Shown here one piece after another: positions 38,221 through 47,152 of a stretch of 48,823 nucleotides of DNA. Each line of letters opens with the position of its first letter. The stretch's first letter is position 1. The DNA is taken from positions 1-48,823 of the forward strand of contig CACOKG010000005.1 of NCBI GenBank assembly GCA_902627745.1, given 5' to 3'. Origin of the DNA: an uncultured Pelagibacteraceae bacterium (GTDB lineage: Bacteria; Pseudomonadota; Alphaproteobacteria; Pelagibacterales; Pelagibacteraceae). Under the pieces are notes generated by a model. It was not told where the DNA came from. It made no database searches and saw only the letters and a list, made by a program, of their open reading frames with translations. Made by a program: the position numbers and the translations under genes.

Positions 38221-39429
38221 ATGTTTAAAAGTTTAAGTTTAAAAGTAATTATATTTGGATTTATCTTTACATTTTTTTCTAGTTTTGGACAGAGTTTTTT
38301 TCTTGGTTTATTTAATTCAAGTATTAGAGAAACACTCTCAATAACCCATGGACAATTTGGCTCAATTTATGCTTCTGCAACATTATTAAGTAGCTTTCTT
38401 TTAATTTGGGTTGGTAAAAAAATTGATGACATAAATATTTTTAGATTTGCATTATATGTAATTCTTTTGTTAGCTTTTTCTTGTTTTTTATTTTCAAAAA
38501 TTTCATCAATAGTGTTTTTATTCATTGCTGTTTTTTTAATGAGGTTTTCTGGTCAAGGATTAATGTCTCATACAGCAACCACAACGATTTCAAGGTTTTT
38601 TACTAAATCAAGAGGTAAAGCTCTAAGTATATGTTGGTTTGGATTATCAACTGCAGAATTTATTTTACCAGTTTTAATAGTTTATTTACTTACTTTAACT
38701 GCGTGGCAAAACATTTGGTTATCTATTTCCATACTAATACTATTTTTTTTACCACTTATTTCTTTTGCGTTAATCAAAAATTTGAACTTTGATTCAAGAG
38801 AAGATGTAAATGATCAAAATTTTGTTGAAAAAGAAATTAAAAATTGGACACGTGTTGAGGTTTTAAAAGATTATAGATTTTATATAGTTTGTTTGAATAT
38901 GTTAGCAATGCCTTGGATTGCTACCGGTGTATTTGTTTATCAATCATACATTACAGAGTCAAAAGAGTGGGGTGAATTTGTTATAGCACAATCATTTATG
39001 GCTTATTCTGTCTTATCAGTCATTACTTTATTAGGCTCTGGTTTTTTAATTGATAAATTTACCAGCAGAAAATTATTGATCTTTATGAATATACCTTTGT
39101 TAATTTCAATGTTGGTTTTGTTTTATTTAGATATTTCTATTTCTGCTTTTATATTCCTAGGTTTAATTGGAATCTCAAATGGGCTTGCCAATGTCCTTGG
39201 GTCTTCGACTTGGGCTGAGATTTATGGCGTAAAATATATTGGATCAATAAAAGCATTAACAACAGCATTAATGGTATTTTCTACTGCTTTTGGCACTGCT
39301 TTATTTGGATTATTAATTGACAAAGGCTTTAGTATTGAACAAATAGCAGTGATTTCATTTGTATATATTTTCTTGTCTTTAATTGCTCTGTTCTTGGTTA
39401 GAAATAGGTTAAATCCTGAATATATCTAA
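38221..39429 (+). CDS. Major facilitator superfamily transporter
   Basis: 402 aa, ~12 hydrophobic segments; FGQSFFLGLFNSSIRETLSITHGQFGSIY. Confidence 0.88.
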   Translation: MFKSLSLKVIIFGFIFTFFSSFGQSFFLGLFNSSIRETLSITHGQFGSIYASATLLSSFLLIWVGKKIDDINIFRFALYVILLLAFSCFLFSKISSIVFLFIAVFLMRFSGQGLMSHTATTTISRFFTKSRGKALSICWFGLSTAEFILPVLIVYLLTLTAWQNIWLSISILILFFLPLISFALIKNLNFDSREDVNDQNFVEKEIKNWTRVEVLKDYRFYIVCLNMLAMPWIATGVFVYQSYITESKEWGEFVIAQSFMAYSVLSVITLLGSGFLIDKFTSRKLLIFMNIPLLISMLVLFYLDISISAFIFLGLIGISNGLANVLGSSTWAEIYGVKYIGSIKALTTALMVFSTAFGTALFGLLIDKGFSIEQIAVISFVYIFLSLIALFLVRNRLNPEYI

Positions 39430-39471
39430 ATAATCCTTGCTTTTTTTAATAACAGCTTATAGATAACCGGC

Positions 39472-39999
39472 ATGGCAAGAGTAACTGTTGAAGATTGTAT
39501 TGATAAAGTAGATAGTCCCTATGAATTAGTTTTGGTTGCAAAAGAAAGAGCAACTCAGCTCAATACTGGGATAGAACCAACCTTAGATCGTGACAATGAC
39601 AAAAATACAGTTATTGCATTAAGAGAAATAGCTGAAGAAAATATTAAGGTAGATGATTTAACTGAAAGCGCTGTCTATAAATTAAGAAAACATGTAGAAC
39701 AAATTGACGATGGTGCTGAAGCTGATGAGGATGTTGGTGATGATTTTGAAAGCTTATATAAAGGTGAGATCTCGAAAAGTGGAACACCTATTCTACCATC
39801 TAAAAGAGCACGAAAAGCACCTGAAAAAATTCAAGTTTCTAAAGATGATTTAGCAGAATTATCTGAAACTGCTCAGCCAGATGTGCCAGAAGCTCCTGTA
39901 TCAGAAGACACTGAAGCAGAACAGGGAGATGTTTCTTTGGATCAAGTCTCTGAAAGTGAAGATCAAGCAGCAGACGATACTGATACTTCTAATTCTTAA
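39472..39999 (+). CDS. rpoZ: RNA polymerase omega subunit with acidic C-terminal extension
   Basis: [33 protein letters not shown]...[11 protein letters not shown]; long D/E/P/S-rich tail. Confidence 0.92.
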   Translation: MARVTVEDCIDKVDSPYELVLVAKERATQLNTGIEPTLDRDNDKNTVIALREIAEENIKVDDLTESAVYKLRKHVEQIDDGAEADEDVGDDFESLYKGEISKSGTPILPSKRARKAPEKIQVSKDDLAELSETAQPDVPEAPVSEDTEAEQGDVSLDQVSESEDQAADDTDTSNS

Positions 40000-40005
40000 A
40001 GTTTA

Positions 40006-41151
40006 TTAATTACAAAATTCCTTTATTATTTTTTGTCGGTGTTCATCTAGATCAGGTATGTCACCTCTTGTTTTTTCATCTTTATAAGAAGACATTTTAA
40101 TTGGATTTCCAGCTAATTTAAAATCACCAACAACCTTATGAAATGCTTTAACAATCATATTTCTTGATTCTACTTGAGGGTTCTCAACTGCTTCCTTAAT
40201 ATTAAATATTGGTCCACATGGAATTTTATCTTTTTCCATTTCATTAACCCATTCGCTTGTTTTTTTAGAAGACAGTTTATCTTCTAAAATTTTTTTAAGT
40301 TCATCCATATTTTTTGCTCTAGATGAATTATCTGAAAATTTTGGATCTTTAATTACCTCCGGGATTTGAAGAAGATTACAAAGTTTTTCAAACAATTTAT
40401 CATTTCCTGCAGCAATTATTATGTAGCTATCTTGAGTTTTAAAAGCTTCAAATGGAGCAATCGATGGATGTCTTGATCCCATCGGCTTTGGAATTTCGTT
40501 GTTTGAGAGGTATCTAGCTATAGCGTTTTCTAAAATAGCAATTTGACAATCAAGCATCGAAACATCTATGAACATTCCCTTTCCAGTTTTTTGTCTATCA
40601 TATAAGGCAGCATTAATTCCGATTGCAGTAAAAAGCCCAGCAGTGATGTCTCCAATTGATGTTCCAACTCTCGTTGGTTCGGAATTAGGTTGGCCAGTAA
40701 CACTCATTAAACCACCCATGCCCTGAACTACCATATCATAAGCTGGTAATTCTTTGAGAGGACCTGTTTGACCAAACCCTGAGGCAGAAGCATAAATCAG
40801 TTTAGGATATTTTTTATTAACATCTTTCCATCCATATCCCCATTTTTCTAAAGTTCCTGGTTTAAAATTTTCAACTAAAATATCTGCTTTAGATAAGATT
40901 TTTTCAAATATCTTTTTATCCTCATTATTTTTTAGATTTAGTGCAATACTTTCTTTTCCTCTATTTAAAGACATAAAATAAGCTGAGTAATCTTTAATAA
41001 ATGGTCCAAATTTTCTTGAGTCATCTCCTATTTCGGGTGCTTCGACTTTAATTACTCTTGCACCTAAATCTGATAATATCATGGTGCAGTAAGGACCCAC
41101 TAATACCCTTGTTAAATCAATTACCAGTAGATTTTTTAGAGGTCCATCCAT
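40006..41151 (-). CDS. CaiB/BaiF family CoA transferase
   Basis: LLVIDLTRVLVGPYCTMILSDLGARVIKVEAPEIGDDSR; ILVENFKPGTLEKWG; FVDVSMLDCQIA-type. Confidence 0.93.
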   Translation of the reverse strand: MDGPLKNLLVIDLTRVLVGPYCTMILSDLGARVIKVEAPEIGDDSRKFGPFIKDYSAYFMSLNRGKESIALNLKNNEDKKIFEKILSKADILVENFKPGTLEKWGYGWKDVNKKYPKLIYASASGFGQTGPLKELPAYDMVVQGMGGLMSVTGQPNSEPTRVGTSIGDITAGLFTAIGINAALYDRQKTGKGMFIDVSMLDCQIAILENAIARYLSNNEIPKPMGSRHPSIAPFEAFKTQDSYIIIAAGNDKLFEKLCNLLQIPEVIKDPKFSDNSSRAKNMDELKKILEDKLSSKKTSEWVNEMEKDKIPCGPIFNIKEAVENPQVESRNMIVKAFHKVVGDFKLAGNPIKMSSYKDEKTRGDIPDLDEHRQKIIKEFCN

Positions 41152-41182
41152 ATTTTTTTAACTAACTTGAGTTTTTGTCGAC

Positions 41183-41211
41183 TTGACTCTTATTAATAAG
41201 TTCACTTTAAT
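41183..41211 (+). promoter_or_regulatory. Predicted sigma70-type promoter of dctP
   Basis: TTGACT-N17-TTTAAT, same hexamers and spacing as tctC promoter. Confidence 0.6.
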
Positions 41212-41245
41212 TGAATTATAAAAAATAACAATAGAGGGAAAAATA

Positions 41246-42256
41246 ATGTTAAAAAAATTATCTTTATATTTAACTTCATTAGTTTTTGTTTTTACTACTA
41301 TTGGTTCTGCTTATGCGGTTACGTTAAAAGCAAGCCACCAATGGCCTGGTACTCCAAGAGCTGATGGATCTTTTGATCCACGTCATGAAATGGTTCAAAT
41401 CATTGCTGACGAGGTTAAAAAAGCAAATGTTGGAATAGATATTAGAATTTATCCAGCTAAATCATTATATAAACCGAAAGAGCAGTGGAAACCGATGACA
41501 ACTGGTCAATTAGATATTTCCGCTTTCCCATTAGCGTATGCTTCTAAATTCCATCCAGAATTTGATGCAACTTTAATGCCAGGAACAGTAAAAAATCATG
41601 ATCATGCATTAAGATTTAACAAAGGTCCAATGATGACTGAAATTAAAAAAATCATTAATGACGCTGGTGTTGTAGTTTTATCTGATGCTTGGTTAGGTGG
41701 TGGTTTTGCTTCAAAAACAAAATGTATTAAAAATCCTAGCGACGCAAAAGGACAAGTGATGAGAGCTGCTGGTAAAGCATTTAACCAAATGCTAGAAGCT
41801 GCAGGAGCAGGTATACAAAGTATGCCATCATCTGAAATTTATACTGGTTTACAAACAGGTGTATTAACAGGCGCTAATACTAGTTCAGGAAGTTTTGTGA
41901 GTTACAAAATTTATGAACAGGTTTCATGCGCAACACCTCCAGGAAAATTTGGATTATGGTTTATGTATGAGCCAATTCTGATGTCTAAAAAGTCTTTTGA
42001 TGCTTTAAATTCTAAGCAACAAAAAGCTTTGATGAAAGCAGGAAAAGTTGCTGAAAAATACATGACAGCTCAGGTTGAAAACTTAGATAAAAAGTTTGAA
42101 GAAGCTTATAAAGCTGCAGGTGTTAAATTAGTATACATGAATGAAAAAGATCATGCTGCGTGGGTAGAGATTGCAAAAAAATCATCTCACAAGGCATTTG
42201 CTGATAAAGTTCCAGGTGGCGATAAGCTTATGGAAATGGCTTTAGCAGTTAAATAA
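41246..42256 (+). CDS. dctP: TRAP transporter substrate-binding protein (DctP family)
   Basis: Signal peptide; VTLKASHQWPGTP; GQVMRAAGKAFNQMLEAAGA; followed by DctQ/DctM. Confidence 0.9.
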   Translation: MLKKLSLYLTSLVFVFTTIGSAYAVTLKASHQWPGTPRADGSFDPRHEMVQIIADEVKKANVGIDIRIYPAKSLYKPKEQWKPMTTGQLDISAFPLAYASKFHPEFDATLMPGTVKNHDHALRFNKGPMMTEIKKIINDAGVVVLSDAWLGGGFASKTKCIKNPSDAKGQVMRAAGKAFNQMLEAAGAGIQSMPSSEIYTGLQTGVLTGANTSSGSFVSYKIYEQVSCATPPGKFGLWFMYEPILMSKKSFDALNSKQQKALMKAGKVAEKYMTAQVENLDKKFEEAYKAAGVKLVYMNEKDHAAWVEIAKKSSHKAFADKVPGGDKLMEMALAVK

Positions 42257-42270
42257 AATAATATATAAAG

Positions 42271-42306
42271 AACCCCTATTTATTCTTATTAAATAGGGGT
42301 TTTTTT
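42271..42306 (+). terminator. Intrinsic terminator-like hairpin between dctP and dctQ
   Basis: AACCCCTATTTA (42271-42282)-7 nt-TAAATAGGGGTT (42290-42301) then T run reaching the dctQ ATG at 42307. Confidence 0.9.
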
Positions 42307-42801
42307 ATGAAAAAAAAATATCTTAAATTTTGTGATTTTATAGCAAAAGCGTGTGGTGCTTTTGCAGTATTAGCTTTACTTCTATCTATCCTAGTTATTG
42401 TGGAGTTAGTTTTTGAAAGATATTTTTTTCAAAGAGCAATTACATGGCAAACGGAACTTGTAACTATGTTGCTAGTTGCATCAACTTTTATAGGAAGTGT
42501 ATATGTACTAAGTGAAAAAGCCCATGTTAGTATGGAATGGATTTATGATTTCTTATCTAAAAAAAATATAATTCGCTTAAAAATTTTTACTTCCTTATTA
42601 AGCTTATTATTTTTCTTAATTTTATTTTATTTTGGATTTTTAATGGTAGAGGAAGCCTTTACAAAAAATTATTCAACTGGCACAGTTTGGGATCCACCAT
42701 TATGGATACCATACTCTTCAATGGCTTTAGGTGCCATACTAATGATTTTTCAATATATAGCTGAAATTATAAAACTCACTGACGATAAGGATTATAATTA
42801 A
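42307..42801 (+). CDS. dctQ: TRAP transporter small permease (DctQ family)
   Basis: 164 aa, 4 TM; TWQTELVTMLLVASTFIGSVYVLSEKAHVSM. Confidence 0.9.
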   Translation: MKKKYLKFCDFIAKACGAFAVLALLLSILVIVELVFERYFFQRAITWQTELVTMLLVASTFIGSVYVLSEKAHVSMEWIYDFLSKKNIIRLKIFTSLLSLLFFLILFYFGFLMVEEAFTKNYSTGTVWDPPLWIPYSSMALGAILMIFQYIAEIIKLTDDKDYN

Positions 42802-44132
42802 TGGACCCATTAATAATAGCTTTAATCGTAGCAGTTTTTACCTTACTAGTCCTTTTTTCTGGAATCCCAATTGCTTTTGGTTTGAGTTTTGTATCAATAG
42901 TTCTCCTAGTATCATTTGAAGGTTTTCAAATGCTTGATGTTTTTGCGGAAACATTCTTTGCTGGATTAAATTCATTTGTTTTACTCTCAATTCCAATGTT
43001 TATTTTGATGGGAATGGCTGTTGCCAATTCTCCTGCAGGTAAAGATTTATATACAGGATTAGATAGATGGCTTTGGAGAGTTCCGGGTGGACTGGTTATT
43101 TCAAATATAGGAGCATGCTCAATATTTGCTGCATTAAGTGGATCAAGTCCTGCAACTTGTGCAGCCATTGGAACTATGGGAATACCCGAAATGAGAAAAA
43201 GAGGGTATTCAGATCAAATAGCTACAGGAACTATCGCAGCTGGTGGAACATTAGGAGTTTTAATTCCCCCAAGTATTGTCTTAATTGTTTATGGAATTGC
43301 AACCGGAACATCAATTGGAAGATTATTTTTATGTGGATTAGTACCAGGTTTCATGTTGGCAGGCATGTTTGCAATTTGGGCACTTATACATAGTTATTTT
43401 ATAGATAAAGATGCTGCAAAGGCTTTAAGAAACAGGGTAAAACCAACATTAAAAGAAAAACTTGAAGTATTACCAAGAATTCTTCCATTCCTTGCTATTA
43501 TTGTTGGGGTTTTATATGTTTTATATGGAGGGGTCGCAACTCCATCTGAGGCATCAGGGGTTGGTGCATTCTTAGTTTTTGTCTTGATAGCTGTTGTTTA
43601 TAAAATTTACCAGCCAAAAAAGATTTGGAACATTGTTAAAGTATCAATGAAGGAAAGTGTAATGATAATGTTTATTATTGCAGCCTCTTATCTTTTTGCA
43701 TTTACTCTTTCACAACTTTACGTAACTCAGTCTTTAGCTCAAAGTATGGTTGAGTTAAGTTCAAATAAGTGGGTTGTATTTATATTAATTAATATATTTC
43801 TTTTAATCGCTGGTTTCTTTTTACCTCCTGTTGCTGTGATTGTTATGACCTCTGCAATTTTGTTGCCCGTAATAACAACTTTAGGATTTGATCCTTATTG
43901 GTTTGCAATCGTATTTACTATCAATATGGAAATAGGATTGATAACTCCTCCTGTAGGATTAAATCTTTATATTATAAAGGGCATTACCCCAGATGTGAGT
44001 TTGTCTGAAATTTTAAAAGGTTCTATTCCTTTCATGATAATTATGGCATTGGCTATTTTAATTCTATGTATTTTTCCTGAAATTGTTACATGGTTACCTG
44101 ATAAAATCATGGGTAAAGCACTTGGATACTAA
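42801..44132 (+). CDS. dctM: TRAP transporter large permease (DctM family)
   Basis: SIPMFILMGMAVANSPAGKDLY; GGTLGVLIPPSIVLIVYG; LITPPVGLNLYIIKG. Confidence 0.94.
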   Translation: MDPLIIALIVAVFTLLVLFSGIPIAFGLSFVSIVLLVSFEGFQMLDVFAETFFAGLNSFVLLSIPMFILMGMAVANSPAGKDLYTGLDRWLWRVPGGLVISNIGACSIFAALSGSSPATCAAIGTMGIPEMRKRGYSDQIATGTIAAGGTLGVLIPPSIVLIVYGIATGTSIGRLFLCGLVPGFMLAGMFAIWALIHSYFIDKDAAKALRNRVKPTLKEKLEVLPRILPFLAIIVGVLYVLYGGVATPSEASGVGAFLVFVLIAVVYKIYQPKKIWNIVKVSMKESVMIMFIIAASYLFAFTLSQLYVTQSLAQSMVELSSNKWVVFILINIFLLIAGFFLPPVAVIVMTSAILLPVITTLGFDPYWFAIVFTINMEIGLITPPVGLNLYIIKGITPDVSLSEILKGSIPFMIIMALAILILCIFPEIVTWLPDKIMGKALGY

Positions 44133-45126
44133 AGAAAAAATTAACAGAAAAGTTTCAGTTGCACCAATGATGGATTGTACCGATAGGCACGATCGTTTTT
44201 TTTTAAGATTAATGAGCAAAAATGTAATGCTTTATACCGAGATGGTCGCTACAAAATCTGCAATTCATGGTGATAGAAATAAAATTTTATCATTTAGCCC
44301 AGAAGAAAAACCCTTAGCTTTACAGGTCGGCGGCTCTAATAAAAGAGAATTAGCAGAGGTTGCAAAAATTGCAGAGGACATAGGTTATGATGAAATAAAT
44401 ATTAATCTTGGTTGTCCAAGTAAAAAGGTTCAAAAAAATAAGTTTGGTGCATGTCTTATGAAAGAACCTGATTTAGTAGCAGAATGTATAAACTCAATGG
44501 TAAATTCTTGTAAAATACCAGTTACTGCTAAAACAAGAATAGGATTTGATCAAACAGAAAATTTTGATTACTTGCATAATTTTATATCAAAAATGAATTC
44601 TGCTGGATGCAATACTATTATTTTACATGCTCGAAAAGCTATACTTTCTGGATTGTCTCCAAAACAAAACTTAAATATTCCCAAATTAAATTACCAAATG
44701 GTTTACGATATAAAAAATAAAAATCCAAATTTAGAAATAATAATTAATGGGGGTATTTCTAAAATAGAAGAAATAAATAATCATTTAAAAAAATGTGATG
44801 GAGTAATGATTGGGAGATCTATATACCAAAATCCATATTCATTAGTAGAAATTGAAAAGGAAATATTTAAAACAAAAAATAACCCAACAAGAGAACAGGT
44901 TGTTGAAAAATTATTAGACTATTTAAAAAAAGAAGTAAATCTTGGAACTAAAGTAAACCATATAATGAGACATACGGTCGGTCTTTATCACGGTCAAGTT
45001 GGATCAAAAGATTGGAAAAGATATCTTAGCGACAATATGATGGCTCGTGACTCTGATTTTCAAAAAACAAAACACATAATGACAATCGTTCAAAATAATG
45101 AAAAAGCCAATCAAGCAAACTCGTAA
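44122..45126 (+). CDS. dusA: tRNA-dihydrouridine synthase (DusA-like); TTG start at 44122 preferred over ORF-track ATG at 44083
   Basis: VSVAPMMDCTDRHDRFFLRLM; LQVGGSNKRELAEVAKI; INLGCPSKKVQ; IMRHTVGLYHGQVGSKDWKRYL. Confidence 0.9.
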   Translation: MDTKEKINRKVSVAPMMDCTDRHDRFFLRLMSKNVMLYTEMVATKSAIHGDRNKILSFSPEEKPLALQVGGSNKRELAEVAKIAEDIGYDEININLGCPSKKVQKNKFGACLMKEPDLVAECINSMVNSCKIPVTAKTRIGFDQTENFDYLHNFISKMNSAGCNTIILHARKAILSGLSPKQNLNIPKLNYQMVYDIKNKNPNLEIIINGGISKIEEINNHLKKCDGVMIGRSIYQNPYSLVEIEKEIFKTKNNPTREQVVEKLLDYLKKEVNLGTKVNHIMRHTVGLYHGQVGSKDWKRYLSDNMMARDSDFQKTKHIMTIVQNNEKANQANS

Positions 45127-45962
45127 TGGAAATTTTAAATTTTAGTGAAATGTTTAACCTTTTGATCGTCTTAGGCATAGCTGCTGCAGTGGCAGGTTTT
45201 ATGGCCGGTTTACTGGGTGTTGGTGGTGGTATTATTATGGTTCCAGCCTTATATTATGCGTTTACTGTATTAGATTTTGATATTGTTACTAGAATGCATT
45301 TATCCGTTGGTACTTCATTAGCAATAATAATCCCCACATCAATTATATCGACAAAAACTCACATGGAATACGATGCAGTAGATTTTAAGATGGTAAAATC
45401 TTTTGGAATTTTTATCTTGATCGGTGTTATTGCTGGAACTTTTTTAGCTGTAAATCTAAAAACACCTGCTCTTGTTTTATTTTTTTCAATTTTTGCATTT
45501 ATGGTAGGGCTTTTTTTTATTTTCTTAAGAGAGAAACTTGTCGATAATCCAAAAAAAATATCTGATTTTATTAAAAATACCTCTGGGGTTATAATTGGAT
45601 TTATATCTGTGCCTCTAGGAATAGGCGGTGGTTCATTGATGGTGCCTTTTATGAGAACATTTGGTTATGATATAAGAAAATCTATTGGCACAGCTGCTGC
45701 GGTTGGATTTTTAATTGCTATAACTGGCACAACTACCATGATAATGGGGGGCAAAATCATCGATAATGTTAACACTCCTTATAGTTTGGGTTACATAAAC
45801 TTACTTGGTTTCATAGTTTTTGTTCCTGTAACAATGATAATGGCAAGACTGGGTGCAAAAGCTGTTTACAAGATTGATAAAAAACTATTGAGTAAAATAT
45901 TCGGAACTTTTTTAATATTGGTATCTATAAGATCTTTTCTTGAATATCTGTCGATTAACTAA
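45126..45962 (+). CDS. TauE/SafE family membrane transporter (putative sulfite/anion exporter)
   Basis: AGFMAGLLGVGGGIIMVPALYY; GFISVPLGIGGGSLMVPFM repeat. Confidence 0.9.
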   Translation: MEILNFSEMFNLLIVLGIAAAVAGFMAGLLGVGGGIIMVPALYYAFTVLDFDIVTRMHLSVGTSLAIIIPTSIISTKTHMEYDAVDFKMVKSFGIFILIGVIAGTFLAVNLKTPALVLFFSIFAFMVGLFFIFLREKLVDNPKKISDFIKNTSGVIIGFISVPLGIGGGSLMVPFMRTFGYDIRKSIGTAAAVGFLIAITGTTTMIMGGKIIDNVNTPYSLGYINLLGFIVFVPVTMIMARLGAKAVYKIDKKLLSKIFGTFLILVSIRSFLEYLSIN

Positions 45963-45971
45963 AACCCTTAT

Positions 45972-46175
45972 CTATTGATTAGTTCCCCATTTTACTCTAT
46001 TCCAAACCCTTTCATGAAAATAGTAAAAGAAAAGTGGAATAATTGAACCAAACCCCAGTATACTTGCTCCTTTAAATGTGCCTGTGAATATATATCCAAA
46101 TATCATCCAATATATAAAAATTAACAACCTCCAGGAAAATGTTTTTGCAACCGATCTAATTTTTTTATCTGCCAT
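45972..46175 (-). CDS. DUF2061 family small membrane protein
   Basis: 67 aa; SVAKTFSWRLLIFIYWMIFGYIFTG...YYFHERVWNRVKWG. Confidence 0.8.
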   Translation of the reverse strand: MADKKIRSVAKTFSWRLLIFIYWMIFGYIFTGTFKGASILGFGSIIPLFFYYFHERVWNRVKWGTNQ

Positions 46176-46327
46176 ATTGATATTTTATATAGGAAATTAG
46201 ATAAAGAATGAATATTAAATATTCATTAAAATAGAATATTATAAAAAACTTAAGTATTCGGATCTTATTTGAAATTGGGACAATTTTTATATTTAGATAT
46301 TTTAGTTTATAATTTATTAAATAAATA

Positions 46328-46978
46328 ATGAGAGAAATTATCAAAAGTGTTAAACAAAAACTTGTAGCTAAATATTTAAAAGATAGCTCCATAGAAAACT
46401 ACTCAAAGAAAGCTAAAAAATTTAAACCGAGAATAAAAGCAAGAATTAGGAAAAATAAACAACTTATAGGTAAAAATATTGGTAATTTTTTTGATTGGAT
46501 TAAAGGTGCAGAGTTAGTTGAATTAAAAGAGTGTAATACTAAAGAAGATCCTGTAAGGCCAGAACTTAATAATAATTTCAGAAGAAGTTTTGGAAGAAAA
46601 ATTTTCGGAGTGAAGTATAAAGGAGAAATTCACGCAGTAATGTGTTTTGCTTATACTAATGAAATACCAAAGTCAGTAGAGGAGCTAGATATTATGAGTC
46701 AAGATGCTCACTTACAAAGTACCTTGAGAGGACAGAATGTAGGAAAAATTGCAATTGCCTATACGGTTTGGTCGAAAAAAAAGGGTGGTGGTAAATTAAT
46801 TGTCAAAGAGGTATTTAACAAAATAAAAAAATCAAATCATCTTAATAGATTAGTTACTTTGTCTCCTTTAACAGACATGGCTTATAAATTTCATATAAAA
46901 AATGGCGCTAAGTTAATTAATGTAAATGAAACAACTCAAAATTTTGAATATAAAGTTATAAAGAGTAAAAAGTACTAA
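46328..46978 (+). CDS. Hypothetical protein, possible GNAT-fold acyltransferase
   Basis: 216 aa ORF; RLVTLSPLTDMAYKFHIKNGAKLINV resembles a GNAT C-terminal half. Confidence 0.6.
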   Translation: MREIIKSVKQKLVAKYLKDSSIENYSKKAKKFKPRIKARIRKNKQLIGKNIGNFFDWIKGAELVELKECNTKEDPVRPELNNNFRRSFGRKIFGVKYKGEIHAVMCFAYTNEIPKSVEELDIMSQDAHLQSTLRGQNVGKIAIAYTVWSKKKGGGKLIVKEVFNKIKKSNHLNRLVTLSPLTDMAYKFHIKNGAKLINVNETTQNFEYKVIKSKKY

Positions 46979-46985
46979 AAAAAAA

Positions 46986-47060
46986 GGGTGGCTTCAGTCT
47001 CCCTCTACCACCCATAATTAATAATTATTTGATTCTTCTAACGAATCAAAATATTTTTTT
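46986..47060 (+). terminator. Two-hairpin structure ending in an intrinsic terminator
   Basis: GGGTGG(46986-46991)/CCACCC(47008-47013), then TTTGATTC-TTCTAAC-GAATCAAA (47028-47050) followed by ATATTTTTTT. Confidence 0.65.
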
Positions 47061-47152
47061 TAAAAAAGGATATATAATTGTGCACGTATAAATTGAAATG
47101 AATAAGAAATCTCAATTTAAACACATGGTTTATATTTAAAATAATTCAAATA

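Noticed and set aside
44083-44121. Upstream ATG for the Dus gene
   Set aside because: Would overlap dctM by 50 nt; in-frame TTG at 44122 gives a Dus-like N-terminus (LDTKEKINRKVSVAPMMDCTD).
46207-46227. AT-rich palindrome AATGAATAT-TAA-ATATTCATT
   Set aside because: Low-complexity, weak stem and no clear positional logic in a very AT-rich gap.
46165-46392. ORF 75 aa on - strand
   Set aside because: AT-rich chance ORF overlapping DUF2061 start and GNAT-like gene start; no domain.
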